From the NCBI GenBank assembly GCA_015039365.1, contig WION01000006.1:310001-374000 (forward strand): 64,000 nucleotides of DNA, given 5' to 3'. The position numbers and the translations under genes are program-made. Below the pieces are notes generated by a model. It had not been told where the DNA came from. It ran no database searches and saw only the letters and a program-made list of their open reading frames with translations. This DNA comes from Amanita rubescens (Eukaryota; Basidiomycota; Agaricomycetes; Agaricales; Amanitaceae). Below are positions 11,960 through 23,660 of this stretch, piece after piece. The first letter of the stretch is position 1; each line of letters opens with the position of its first letter.

Positions 11960-12722
11960 ATGTCGTACAAACAACCAAAAGTCTCCCCTCCACGTACTGG
12001 CCCCTCAGAGTTTGAACTTCTCAAAGCTTCCCACAAGTATGTTCTCTCCTATCCTTTTCCTCTTCTTATACTAACATCTGTTCAGATTCTTGCGTGACGA
12101 ACAACAACTCGACAGCTCCACAAAGTCATGGAACGAACAGTTAGCTGAGAAATACTATGCAAATTTATACAAGGAATTCGCTGTCTGTGATCTAAAGCAT
12201 TACAAGTCTGGGAATGTATGTCGATTAAAATATATTACTCCACAGGTCATTCTCACCTTATAGTTTGCCCTTCGTTGGAGGACGGAGGACGAAGTGCTGT
12301 CCGGCGCAGGCGAGACGACGTGCGCAAATACTCGCTGCGAGCACCATCGAGGGGGATCCAAAGTTCCTCTGACTACCCTTGAGCTGCCCTTTGCTTACGT
12401 GGAGCACGGAGAGGAAAAGTCGGCCCTGGTCAAGGTCATACTCTGCGATCGATGTGTGCGTAAGCTCATGTGGAAGAAGAACAAATATAGTCAAAGAGCG
12501 TTAAAATCGGAGAAAGACCTTGAAGGGTCTGTGAGCGCTGAAGGGAGTAATCACGACAGAAAAAGGAAGTCATTGGATGACGGAGATGACGCCGGGAAAG
12601 GAAAAAGAAAAGGAAAATCGAAAGCAGAGCTCCACCAACCATCGGAGGATCATGCACATGGCCAGCGCAACCAGCGCAAACGGCATCGTTTTGAAGACAA
12701 CCGTCGTGGCAGTTTACCATAA
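11960..12722 (+). CDS. FRA10AC1-family nuclear protein
   Basis: Three exons: 11960-12036, 12086-12215 and 12264-12722, about 221 residues. The core matches the FRA10AC1 family in order: KYYANLYKEFAVCDL, ALRWRTEDEVLSGAGE, a first zinc-type pair (TTCANTRC), the hydrophobic block LELPFAYVEHGEEKSALVKV, and a second pair CDRC followed by a basic stretch VRKLMWKKNKY. The four cysteines probably bind one zinc ion. The C-terminal third is a low-complexity Lys/Arg/Asp-rich tail that would act as a nuclear localisation region. Human and plant members associate with spliceosomal complexes, so a nuclear RNA-processing role is likely by homology. It converges on the NDUFAF7 gene with 69 bp between stops. 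Confidence 0.85.
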
Positions 12723-12791
12723 CAATGTACTTACGGCTCAATATCAATGTTCACACTGACAGCGCATACGATAGAAGCATATGAAAATTAA

Positions 12792-14403
12792 TTATGTGTT
12801 GCCTCCCTTCACAAAAGGCCACACGGCCTGTTCACCAGACGGAATACTGCCGCCTGTAATCCCCAACACCTGATACTGAGTCCCCATCCCAGTTTTGTCT
12901 ACCAGTCTCTTGGAAGCGCCTCTAATGGCTTCTCTCCGTTGATCCGATGGAGCCGAACGGGTCAGAGCCGCTACCCGTAATGACATTCCCATACGGTCCA
13001 AAAAGTCTGCTTGGGATAAAGGGCCATGCACAACAGCTTCCAAAAACATCTAGCTCAGTCCCACGAACAGGCTCGGAGAATGGCCGCATCACTCACCGAG
13101 GTCCGAGACGGCTTCTTTGATGTACGCAAAATCCACATTTGCTGTCAGATCACATTCACCTGGTTTATGGAAGACGTCTACGATTTTGTGACCTTTGAAC
13201 GCCTACCATAGAAATCAGAAACAGCGCCTGGGACGGGCCCTCGTACTTACTCGGAATGAGTCGCCATATGCTTTGTCTCCTCCATAGTCGATGACGAGCG
13301 CGCAGCCTCCTGATGAGGCACTTTCACCAGGCGAGGCTAGCAGTTCACCAATTTTGCGGGCAATTTTGAAAGTGGATGGTGAGACCTCGACGGTCGAGCC
13401 CAATGGTAAATCTTTGAAGCGAGGGGATGATAATCCCAATAAAGAAGAGGTTGCCGAAGGAGCGGACGATAACACGCGACTGAGGCGAGGGTATGGGGTT
13501 GACGTTGACTGCACATCACCCTCAGAAGGACGCACGTAGTCATGAGACCCAACCATGACTTCATGCCATCCTGATTCTTTTTTCTTTGAATCGTTTTGAG
13601 GATCAAATCTAACAATAGTTGACAACGTAGCGTACATACTTGGATAATGTGGATGGGCAATGCATCAAAAAACTCGTGTGCAATTAGCATAGTGAACATG
13701 TCGGGAGATGGCTGCAATTCTTCCAAGGTATCATGCCAGCTGACTGCACACCCGAGTTTCTGAACACTAGACTGTAATTTTTGTTCCTGTAAGGAGCGCA
13801 TAGCGCGACTTGATTCTATGAGATGAAGATGCTTCAAGGGACTCTCTCGCGACGTCAATTGGGACATGACCTAGCAAAGGAAATTTGATACATGTTTAAA
13901 CCGAGTTTTACTGTTTGACTTACTCGAAGAATATCGTCTGTGAGAGTTCCCCGACCAGGGCCAAGCTCAACCAAGCGCGTTGCAGATGGACGACCAGCAG
14001 CTACCCATTGGGAGAGAAGCCATACTCCAATCAACTACTTCTGACGCGCTCATTACCCTCGAAAACGGCACCGAGTCTTGTAAGGAACGCACCTCGCCAA
14101 AGACTTGGCTTATTTCTGGACTAGTTATGAAATCCCCACGTGAACCAAACACAGGATTGGAAGGATTCGTGTAGTAGCCATGAGTAGGATGAGTCAAGCA
14201 CAACTGGAAGTAAGTTGCAACCGATATCGGTCCCGTCGCCTGTCACACGAAAATGAGTTGAAGTGCATGATTCAATGGAAAATGTGGCACACCGTGATGC
14301 TGTCAAGAATAATCTTTTCTACTTTTGTGATCTGAGGGACCGAAGAAGACAGGAGGCGATGGCATCTCTGTGCGAGTGGGCGCACCCGGGCACAGAATGA
14401 CAT
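12792..14403 (-). CDS. NDUFAF7/MidA-type arginine methyltransferase (complex I assembly)
   Basis: Seven or more exons splice in frame from ATG 14403 to the stop at 12792-12794. The N-terminus MSFCARVRPLAQRCHRLL is Arg-rich and lacks acids, as in a mitochondrial presequence. Family motifs follow in order: TGPISVATYFQLCLTHP with HGYY, GDFITSPEISQVFGELIG, the SAM-binding loop LVELGPGRGTL, AHEFFDALPIHIIQ, GWHEVMV, DYGGD, CDLTANVDFAYIKEAV and VHGPLSQADFL, ending with GMGTQYQVLGI. MidA/NDUFAF7 dimethylates an arginine on the 49-kDa subunit early in complex I assembly. One splice choice (acceptor GGAAG at 13037) is needed to keep the frame and is slightly weak. The 5' end is divergent from eIF6, 76 bp away. 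Confidence 0.9.
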
Positions 14404-14479
14404 GACTAGACCGGGCCCACCGGCGCGTGACAAAGTTATAAAAAGTGAGGGCGATTAGAATCACAAAACCAAAACATCC
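14404..14479. promoter_or_regulatory. 76-bp bidirectional promoter between NDUFAF7 and eIF6
   Basis: Only 76 bases separate the two divergent start codons. The gap carries a TATA-like TATAAAAAG at 14437-14445, in the eIF6 direction and about 35 bp before its ATG, and a GC-rich block GGGCCCACCGGCGCG at 14413-14427. Both 5' UTRs must be very short or overlap. Shared control of an essential ribosome factor and a complex I factor is inference. Confidence 0.6.
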
Positions 14480-15421
14480 ATGGCTACTCGTATGTTCTCC
14501 CAACCAATCCTGACGCAGTCAATTAACTCCTAACAGGTCTCCAATTTGAAAACAGCAGCGAGATCGGCGTCTTTTCAAAGCTTACAAATAGCTATTGTTT
14601 AGCTGCCATCCAAGGCAGCACCAACTTTTACTCTGCCTTTGAGAGCGAGCTCGGCGAAGTTATTCCCATCGTCCATACGAGTATAGGCGGCACGCGCATT
14701 ATTGGAAGACTCACAGCGGGTGGGCTCTTTCCTCGATGTACCTTATCTTATCGCTTACGCCCAACGCAGGAAACCGTCATGGACTCCTCTTGCCATCCAC
14801 GACCACGGACCAGGAACTACAACATCTACGGAACTCACTACCCGACGCTGTTGCAATACAGCGAGTAGAAGAACGTCTGTCTGCTCTCGGGAACGTCATC
14901 GCATGCAACGACTACGTCGCACTCGTCCATCCTGACGTCGACCGCGAGACGGAGGAAATCATCGCGGACGTCCTCAAAGTCGAGGTGTTCAGACAAACAA
15001 TCGCAGATAACGTGCTGGTCGGAAGTTACTGCGCTATCACGAATCAGGGTGGTCTTGTCCATCCGCGAACGAGTGTACAAGACCAAGACGAGCTGAGTAG
15101 TCTTTTGCAGATACCACTGGTGGTATGTTTCTATTCTGGTTGGATAGCTTCTCTCTCTCTTATTCGCTTCAATTTCAGGCTGGTACCGTGAACAGAGGTT
15201 CTGAGGTCATCGGCGCAGGATTAGTCGTGAACGACTGGTGTGCATTCACAGGACTGGAAACAACGGCAACGGAAATCAGTGTGATAGAAGCTACCTTTAG
15301 TACGTGGAATCTCATTTCAATCTGGCATAGACGCTTATGCCTCTGTGCAGAACTACAGGGCCAAAGTTCGGCCGCTGTTATTGGCGAGATGCGTGACTCT
15401 CTGATCGACAATTGGGCATAG
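14480..15421 (+). CDS. TIF6: Eukaryotic translation initiation factor 6 (60S anti-association factor)
   Basis: Five exons splice from ATG 14480 to TAG 15419-15421; the first exon encodes only MAT plus one base. The protein is about 245 residues, the usual eIF6 length. It shows the pentein-fold repeats with family sequence [39 protein letters not shown], the NSLPD block, ERLSALGN with [11 protein letters not shown], a second [16 protein letters not shown], and a last [11 protein letters not shown] before [17 protein letters not shown]. eIF6 is needed for pre-60S maturation in the nucleolus and blocks 40S joining until released by SBDS and EFL1. All conserved segments are present and uninterrupted, so this is the functional copy; a damaged partial copy lies 1.1 kb downstream. 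Confidence 0.95.
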
Positions 15422-16204
15422 CATTTTCGTCATGTTCTTTCATTCCTACCCTTCTTGCATCTGAGCATTATTCCGTTATTGATTTGCACCACGCACTTTG
15501 TATTCTGATTCACGGATGTGTATCTAGAGCACTGAGCCATAAATAACCCCCATACCCCAGACCAGGGGAAGTGCCACTTACCAAATGTTTTCGCGCCAGG
15601 AACCACCCAGGTCGGTGAGCTGGCACGTATGAATATTGAATGTCAGCGGCCCGTCTCCACGGGAAACGGAAATCAGAAAAACGCAAAATCATGTTCGTTA
15701 TATTATCTGTCAATGTCAAGTCTAGAACCACCAAGATAACAAGCGCTTAAGTATACCGTGACAAGTATATGTAAATAACTCACCCCGACGTTCAACGCAA
15801 CCCTGAGTCAAACATACCGTTCTCAGCTTCTGTCTTTGATCACTTGCACTATATCAGGAGTTGGACTTTGGTCGCTTCCGTGGCTTAGCATTGCCCACCC
15901 TCTGTATGTTCAATCCTTTCGATGAACCCTGACGCCACTGCCGCGTTCTATTGCTATGGATCAACTATTTAATGTATGAGTACATGTCTATCGAGCTGTA
16001 CGTGTTGATATTAAAATTCATGGGCTTCGTCTATTACAGTGTCACTGGTGGTCTCTCATGGAACCGACAAATTTCGCTGCCAAACGACAGTTTCGTATAA
16101 TGCGTTCCACAGGTATTTTTTTCGGCGACACTGGAACCAGCTAATAGGGTAGAACTTAAAAGTGTTGTACCAGTCCATCTCACCTAAGCACGTTGCACCC
16201 ATAT
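15422..16204. other. Intergenic; start of this gap is the eIF6 3' flank later duplicated
   Basis: Bases 15422-15743 are repeated downstream at about 17240-17541. The rest holds no recognisable gene or repeat. Confidence 0.6.
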
Positions 16205-16508
16205 CACTTGCACCGCTGGGAAATATACCCAACTTCGGAAGGGAAAATTTACTTTGTTGACCATTTTTTCACGGACAACAACCTGCCAGAGGATCCTCGT
16301 CTCTCTCCAAGCCAGCCTTCTCAATTTGTGGATTGATTCCTCAAGAAACAGGTATTTTTTTAGGCATCAAGTTGCTATCCGCCCACAGAGATGTCCCTGT
16401 ATTATTCAAGTCAGGCGGAGCCTGAGCCGCCACGTCTTCGAAGATAGTTTCACCAAAATTGTGGAGCAAAGACTGGAAGATTTAACAGGCCAATTTGTGG
16501 TCGCAATG
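16205..16508 (+). pseudogene. Fragment of a NEDD4/Rsp5-family E3 ubiquitin ligase (WW and start of HECT)
   Basis: Bases 16205-16304 read as a WW domain in one frame: a tryptophan in HLHRWEIYPTSEGKIYFVDH is followed by LPEDPRL, the usual WW ending. The second conserved position is lost: in place of the second Trp it has Leu. After a stop and a frame change, bases 16335-16508 read YFFRHQVAIRPQRC, IQVRRS and VFEDSFTKIV, which match the beginning of the NEDD4/Rsp5 HECT domain (the IKVRR...FEDSY region). The catalytic HECT end is absent. Stops, a frame change and missing ends make this a dead fragment. It abuts the eIF6 copy exactly. Confidence 0.65.
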
Positions 16509-17260
16509 AGAGCGAGCTCGGCGAAGTTATTCCCATCGTCCATACGATTATAGGCGGCACGCGCATTATTGGAAAACTCACAGCGGGTGTGATCTTTCCT
16601 CTGCGTACCTTATCTTATCGCTTACGCCCAACACAGTCAACCGTCATGGACTCCTCTTGCTATCCACGACCACAGACCACATCTACGAAACTCACTACCC
16701 GACGCTGTTGCAATACGGTGAGTAGAAGAACGCCTGTCTGCTCTCGGGAACGTCATCGCATGCAACGACTACGTCGCACTCGTCCATCCTGACGTCGACC
16801 GCGAGACGGAGGAGATTATCGCGGATGTCGAGGTGTTCAGACAAACAATCGCAGATAACGTGCTGGTCGGAAGTTACTGCGCTATCACGAATCAGGGTGG
16901 TCTTGTCCATCCGCGAACGAGTGTACAAGACCAAGACGAGCTAAGTAGTCTTCTGCGGATACCACTGGTGGTATGTTACTGTTCTGGTTGGATAGCTTCT
17001 CCCTCATACGCTTCGATTTCTGGCTGGTACCGTGAACAGAGGTTCTGAGGTCATCTGCGCAGGATTGGTGGTGAACGACTGGTGTGCATTCACAGTACTG
17101 GAAACAACGGCAACGGAAATCAGTGTGATAGAAGCCACCTTTACTACGTGCAATCTCATTTTAATCTGGCTTGGACGCTTATGCCTCTGTGCAGAACTAC
17201 AGGGTCAAAGTTCGGCCGCTGTTATCGGCGAGATGCGTCGACAATTGGGCATAGTGTTTC
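16507..17260 (+). pseudogene. Truncated, frameshifted duplicate of the eIF6 gene
   Basis: This copy begins inside exon 2 of eIF6 (matching base 14640 onward) and keeps exon and intron order through the last exon. The start codon, first exon and start of exon 2 are missing. Compared with the intact gene it has a 10-bp deletion near 16677 (GGAACTACAA absent), which breaks the frame, a 9-bp in-frame deletion near 16827 and many substitutions. Introns remain, so it came from DNA duplication and not from retrotransposition. It cannot make eIF6. Confidence 0.9.
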
Positions 17261-17541
17261 GTCATATTCTTCCATTCCTACCCTTCCTGCATCTGAGCAT
17301 TATTCCGTTATTAATCTGCATCACACACTTTGTATTCTGATTCACGGATGTGTATCTAGTACCACTTGCCAAATGTTTTCGCGCCAGGAACCGTCCAGGT
17401 ACGCGGAGTCGGTGAGCTACAGCTGTGAGCCACGTATGAATTCTCAGCGGCCCGTCTCCACGGGAAACGGAAATCAGAAAAACACAGAATCATGTTCATT
17501 ATTATCTGTCAATGTCAAGTCTAGAACCACCAAGATAACAA
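17261..17541 (+). repeat. Duplicated eIF6 3' flank
   Basis: Continues the duplication past the eIF6 stop: the sequence matches 15422-15743, including the shared blocks TTTGTATTCTGATTCACGGA and CCCGTCTCCACGGGAAACGG, with one deletion of about 40 bp near 17358 and one short insertion near 17400. Similarity ends at about 17541, which marks the right breakpoint. Confidence 0.85.
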
Positions 17542-18222
17542 AAGTTTAACGTTTATCCGCGCTGATTGAGCGCATTCGAATCTGCTCAAAGCGTCCATCT
17601 CAAAAGGCTTGTCGAGACAGTCTAAAGAAGGTTTATGGGACGTTGATAGCGGCTTCGTGCGTCGATCTAAACGCATTATGAAGCAGGCAAGGTTTCCACT
17701 CTGGCTTGCGCAAGATTTATTAAAGGCCAGAAATAGACTTCAGTAGAACGCTTCTCGGGAATTTAACTACGTAAAGCCCGCCTGTGGATCAAGCATCTCG
17801 TTGCCAAGTTGTAAATTGTGAGCTCGTATCGACCTAAATCCTCGGTCGTTGGCTCAAGAGGACTGTGAGAGAAAGAAAAAAAACATGTTGAGAGGTGAGA
17901 AAGTTATAATTAACGTACAACTGCAAGTGTCACTGGTACGTTCGTAATGGAAGAAGCTCATCTCCGTTCATTTTCATCAGGTTCTGGATACTTAAACCTT
18001 ATTTAATCATGAAGAACGAGATATATAACAGGGAAGTAAGGAACATTTAAAGACAGCTTGACCTACTACACGTGTATCTGCGCCATGTCAGCCTCATGGT
18101 GGCCTTATTTCTGAACGCAAGTCAGCCCTTCCGTCCTCGTTCATTACGCGTGAAGCTTTCCATAAAAACCCTTCAGTGCGCGGTCTTCACCTGTTCGCTT
18201 CCCTACCCGACGCCTGTCAGGC
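17542..18222. other. Intergenic, no supported gene
   Basis: AT-rich, with short frames only. It should hold the promoter of the next gene; a CT-rich stretch lies near 18120-18210. Confidence 0.4.
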
Positions 18223-20512
18223 ATGACTTCATTATCCAGGCCTTCGACGTCCCAGACAGAGTCCAGGATCAAGCGAAAGCCACCGCCATTCTTTGACCTC
18301 TCGCTTGCAGAACGTTATCCTCCACCTGACCCTCACGATCCTTTTGCTCCACTATGGGTTCTTCGCAGCAGGACATCGAGTGCCCACCTCATACAGCCAC
18401 AATCTATCTATAATCTGTCACTAGACAGGCGCAGACAATCCGCGTTCAGTTTGCAGTACCCATCACCGAACTGGTCCGATGATGATATGCGCGGTGTTAT
18501 CAGCGATAGCGAATACGGCCGACATAGTCTGCGACAAAGTCGACCAAGACAACGTTCCTATTCTATGGCGCTACTGACAAACGCTGCGTCGTCGGCGTTC
18601 GAGTTCCCTTCCGTTTATCCCGAGCCACTGGTCAGACCTAACGAAAGAAGCTACAGCAATGCCGACGCCGAACGACTAGACCGAACCCGACTCGGAGCGT
18701 TGCATGTGGCTTCTAATACCGCTGTTGCGCAGAAAAAGATCAGGCAATTTTTGAAACCAAAGAAGTTGGGTGCCTTGGTCCATCCTACCTCGCATCCTCG
18801 GGTTCATAAAGGATCTATATCGGGTCCTGTCCTTGCTTCTAAACCCCCCGTTATGAATGCATTCAGCCTTACGGTACAAACTTCCGTCGCGGATTCACAG
18901 CGCGCTACTATCTCCTCGCCTATCGGACCAACCCCACCCCGACGCCGTCGTCCCAGCACGGCACCGTCAGTTCGGGTAGCATCATCTCGATCGCAAACGG
19001 CCCCATTGCCCGTACCAGATTCAATCTCCCAAAAGATTGATAACAATTTGATGCGCTCACCACCCGCAAGCTCAGTATCACATTCCGCATTTATACACAT
19101 ATCCTACCCAACCCCCTCGGATCAGTATTCTCAATCTCTCTTTGATGACGCATACATCAGCCCTCGGCCAGCGCCTCGACCGCCCCAGAGTACACGGCTA
19201 CCATTAGCAGCGAATGGGTCAAGCAAGCTATCGAAGCATCGGACACCCAAGACTAACAAGTCAAAACCTCTCCCAAAAGCACCGCCAGCTGTACAGCCTG
19301 AATGGGCCCTACCGACGCACGATCAGTTAAGGCGTGCTGCTTCTCACCTCGTCATTGCAGAGTCCGGAGTGCGGGTGACTTTTGGTTCTTTATTTGCTGA
19401 ACAACGCACGATCGTCATCTTTATCCGGCACTTCTGGTGTCCTTTGTGCCAGGATTACATGTCCTCTGTACGATCGCTTGTCCGGCCTGATGTACTGCGC
19501 TCTCCTGATGCCCTCGGCTCGGACGGTGGTCCAGCGGCAAAGCTCGTTGTGATCAGCAATGGCTCACATGCGATGATCTCAAAGTACAAGCAGATATTCC
19601 GTATGCCGTTCGAGATGTATACGGACCCCACTCTTGCTGTATACAATACGCTAGGCATGGCTCGGGACAGAGACGGAGATCACACTGCGTGCTCGCCCAT
19701 GTCTAGAGTATCCCCTCAAGAATCGGCTGGAACCGAGAAACAGAAGAAATGTTGCAACGGCGGATATGTCAAGCATGGCACGATGGGCGGTATCGTGATG
19801 GTCCTTGTAAGAGCAATCAAAGTTGGAATGCCTCTTTGGGAGAAAGGCGGGGACGTCGCTCAACTGGGCGGAGAATTTGTCTTTGGACCTGGGTACGTTA
19901 CGGTCGGACATTAAGACGTCGTGGCGTCGAGATTAACCGATTGTTGTTATTGGCAGGTTGACGTGTTCATATGCTCATCGTATGCAATCGCCTAAAGGCC
20001 ATGCTCCCATTCAGGACGTAGTGAAAGCGGCTTTGGAAGTTGCAACTAGAACGTCAGCGACAGAGAAAAGGAAGCCATTACCCGCTGTCGATGCCCATGA
20101 CAAACTAGCGCATCCTGTCAAGAGCACTGAAAAAGAAGAAAGCGGCTCTTACGACATAATTTCCGATGAGACCATTATAGAAGCGCGGGATACGCATGAA
20201 AAACAGAATGCCCATTTAATGAAGGGTAGCGAGCCAGAGCGAGAACAGAAGGTGGCACGACCACCACACGAGGATCGGAGTCCTGAAGAGGGCAATGACG
20301 TGGTTCGACTGGAACACGAGGCGGAGGTTTCCGACGTCGAGTCCGTCGCAGCAACGTGCTCCGATTTAGACAGAAGCGACGGAAGCACGATGCAACAGTC
20401 GACGGAATCGGAAGAGTACACTTTAAATGGGTCAGCCGAAGAAGCCAGCGGCCAAGATGAAGCCAAACCACCCGAACAGGTCGGGAATGCACAGCTGGAG
20501 CTGGAGATTTAA
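18223..20512 (+). CDS. PRXL2/AhpC-TSA-like thioredoxin-fold protein with long disordered arms
   Basis: Two exons, 18223-19892 and 19957-20512; the junction gives FGPGLTCSYAHRM, the expected end of the fold. The product is 741 residues. Residues 1-380 are Pro/Ser/Arg-rich and disordered. A thioredoxin-like domain follows (about 380-585): VTFGSLFAEQRTIVIFIRHF, then the CxxC-type motif WCPLCQDYM, VVISNGSHAMISKYKQ, and FEMYTDPTLAVYNTLGM. This order matches the PRXL2/AAED1 group of the peroxiredoxin-like superfamily. The C-terminal 150 residues are acidic and disordered (Glu/Asp/Ser). Whether it has peroxidase activity is unknown: the domain type is well supported, the function is not. Convergent with the next gene. 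Confidence 0.85.
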
Positions 20513-20832
20513 TTTTTCCTTTATGCCTTAACATTAATATTGCTGCCAGGGGCATTCTTATTGATATTTTTTTACCAAACCGAAAAAAGAGTTTGCTTCT
20601 TGTCTTCCTTAGGTCTGTTGTTGTATTCCAGTTGTAGGTTAACATTTCTGCTTGGTACCAGTATGCCAAACCAGCATTGTGTATTTGATACTCAAATTTG
20701 CAAATTAACACTATCACCCCATGTGTATTTTGACCCAACAAACCACCCAACTAACCAAATGTTTTTGTAGAACACCGAATCTCAAGTGCTTTCACAGTAT
20801 CCGGGCGTTGCGGGAACTGGTGTTAAGATCAG
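20513..20832. other. AT-rich convergent intergenic gap
   Basis: 320 bases between two 3' ends, with T-rich tracts (20560-20580) and ACCAAACC-type runs near 20740-20760. No gene seen; it presumably holds both polyadenylation regions. Confidence 0.5.
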
Positions 20833-23499
20833 CTATAACATTGTCAGCTGCAGGAACAAATGAAATCGGATCAAGAACGTACCCCGATGGTCTGTGTAGT
20901 CGTGAACACGCAAGCCACTACCCCAAAGATGAACATGGCAATATCGGCTATTTTCTTTGCCGGCGTGTTGGCGCAGGCCTTGTAATGCAACATTGCTGGG
21001 TAAATATAGGTCAGAGGCACACTACGAAGGTGTCAGCAGGGAGTTATGAAATTCTCTATGGACCCACCAAGCCAAGCATCCAATCAACGCGACGAACTTG
21101 TCGAGATCCCCGGCACCGACGAAGCTTATGAAGGTACACGTCATGACCATGCCGAATCTAAAGACATTCTTGAGCCATTTGACACGGACATCCCCTTTGC
21201 CGCTGTGTGTGAATAAGCCATTTTCCAGGATTCTTATGGCCGGGAAGAGTTGAAGTGGTACAGAGAGTAAGATGGCCAAAGAGTAAACAAATTGGACCTA
21301 GATAAAAGAGTAAACAGTCGAAAAAAATTCAACATAACAGGCTACGTACCCCTTGTACCATCTTGCTTTTGCGATCAAGATTGACAAGTACAACCGCCTC
21401 GATATCCTTTCCAAAGGTAAGATAACCAAGAGCTCCAGCACCGCCCAACAGGACTGTGAAGAAATTAGAAAGAAAACAAGGAAAATGACGAGAAACATAC
21501 TGAGAAGGAAAACCATAACTCCAGTTATCACTGCCGGGAACTTCTGAGGTTCTCGCATGGCATCGCTAATTGGAATAACCTAACCTCATGTTAATTTGTA
21601 TCCAGCAGATCTAGAGCGAACGCACGAGACCGATCCCTTCAAAAGCAAATACAGCAGTACTGCATGTCCCGTTTTAGGCAATTGTACAACCACACGAAAC
21701 GAACGAACTCACCCAACAAATAGTGAAAAGCTATTTGGATTGAACATTTCCACCTTGGCGACACCTCTCTCTAGGATAATACCGATTTCAGATCCAAAGA
21801 TGTAAACCAGTCCAATTACAATGAATATATCAGCAACAAGTGCAGTAGAGCTTAGTTTTGCAATGTCGCGAACGAGGGCAAAAGGAAGGATGACAACGAG
21901 TTGCGCTAGAATGAGGTATTCCATAGGGACGGTCTTCAGACAATCAGTAACACCCTCAACAAATGCCTGTTGCAAAATCATTAGCGACTTTCATGTATAA
22001 TGTAGAATGGCGTACCTGGAGGCTTTGGGCGACAAAAATAGTGTATGCGGAAACAAATCCCATCTGTGAAAGCACAATAGATGCCAAGATCACATAACGC
22101 AGCCAACTGCCGAATAGTGCTCCACCAATATCTGTCGCAATGTCAGTTTGAAGAGGCGAATACATAAAGCATGCACACCTCCGAAACTGCCATGAACAAC
22201 ATTCTTCGTCCCTACCAGCAACAAGAAGGAATAGAGAGAAACGCAAGAGATGAAGACAAAAGTAAGCGCGGAGAAGAGTATCCCTCCATTAAAAAATCTA
22301 GAACATGGTTTGAAAAGCTCATCAAGGGGCGGGAACGTCAACACTTACGCTCTCCCAAGTAATAGTACGCCAGTGCCCACAAAAGACTTTAATAACTGAG
22401 CAGTTCAATACATATTAACGCTCATAACCATTTATACCATTCAAGCACTCACCATCAAAACAGCTTGTGTGACAGTTGCGTTGCCTCTGCGACTAATTGA
22501 ATCTCCCCGTCGTCGTCGTCGAGCGCTGAAACCACTCTGAGTCTGTAATAACGGCGTTCGCTCACTTGAGGGACCTGGAATGGCCTGCTCTTCGTCTGAG
22601 TCCCCAACCTTGGTTTCATCGTCATCTTCATCTTCAAGATCTTCTCCTGCCTAAGTGTCATGATTGGTACAGTTGAAGAGGTATAACTTATTTTACAACA
22701 TACGAAATGACCAAACAAATACAAGAAATCAATGAAATTGTTCAATATGCGGGGTTCTTCTCCCTCGCCATTGTGAAGTAGCACATAGTTTCGTCTAAAT
22801 CCACCAGGCTCATGGATATGCTCGAAAGCGGGATGTGGAGGAGTAGACAAACCAGCGAACGAGGCTGCACGTGCCCTTGCTGCTTGCCTGGTCTGGTCCG
22901 CGTGCCATTTGTATATATCATGACTGAGATAGAAAATGAGGGAAATACAGTTAGCAAACCATGACAACTCACGTTACATCTGCTCCAGGTGCGTGATAGG
23001 GTATGGGAAAGGGTTCCCCGGTGGTTGGTGTCCTGGCCTGAGAATCAGAGTCAAGTAACTGACCCTCTGCGTCAGATCCCTTCGTTGAACTTGTCTCCCC
23101 TAGAGGAGGTCGATCCTCATGTAATGCCAGATGCCTCCGGAGTACTTTGATCTTTTCCTCGTCCGGAAGCTCCTCCACATCAACAGAGGGTGTTTGAGTT
23201 CCACCAGGTCTGCCTGCCGATATACCGCCAAGTGTCGAGGGACCAGGACGTTGAGGGGTATGTGTACCTGACGGCGGGAACGAGATGGCTGGGGAACCGG
23301 TGCGTAGAGGCATTGATCTTGGTGGTATATTGGGTGGTGGTGTTCCAGCGTAATATGCACGACGCGATCGTAAGTCGGGGGTGCCAGCGCCAGTGCCAGT
23401 GACGAAGGAATTTACGAAGGAAGCGGTCACACTCTCTGCGGCCTCGCCTGGGGGACGTCTAACATGCTTGATGCTAAGTGGCTTTGAAGGCGAGGTCAT
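20833..23499 (-). CDS. AVT3/AVT4-type vacuolar amino-acid exporter
   Basis: About eleven exons run from ATG 23499. The N-terminal 290 residues are disordered (Pro/Ser/Thr-rich, then acidic, ending in the basic RRRRRGDSISRRGNATV). The transport domain follows with the AAAP/SLC36 signature: AVLMLLKSFVGTGVLLLGRA at the first helix, then helices in VLASIVLSQMGFVSAYTIFV, MEYLILAQLVVILPFALVRD, ALVADIFIVIGLVYIFGSEI, VFAFEGIGLVIPI, VLLGGAGALGYLTFG and later segments, ending in FIFGVVACVFTT. The long acidic N-terminus is characteristic of the Avt3/Avt4 subgroup, which exports neutral amino acids from the vacuole. The last codons are uncertain: either read-through to a stop at 20871 or one more intron to a stop at 20833. 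Confidence 0.88.
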
Positions 23500-23660
23500 C
23501 GTGTTCAAGAGACAAAGTGACTGGCCTTGGGAACTACTAATATAATGCATACATAAATAGCTGGATCGGAACAACGGCCCCTTCCCGGCCGGTAACACAA
23601 GATGTATACACAACGATGATCGATTAGTTGTAAATGTAAAATATAGCGCCTGAATACTAT

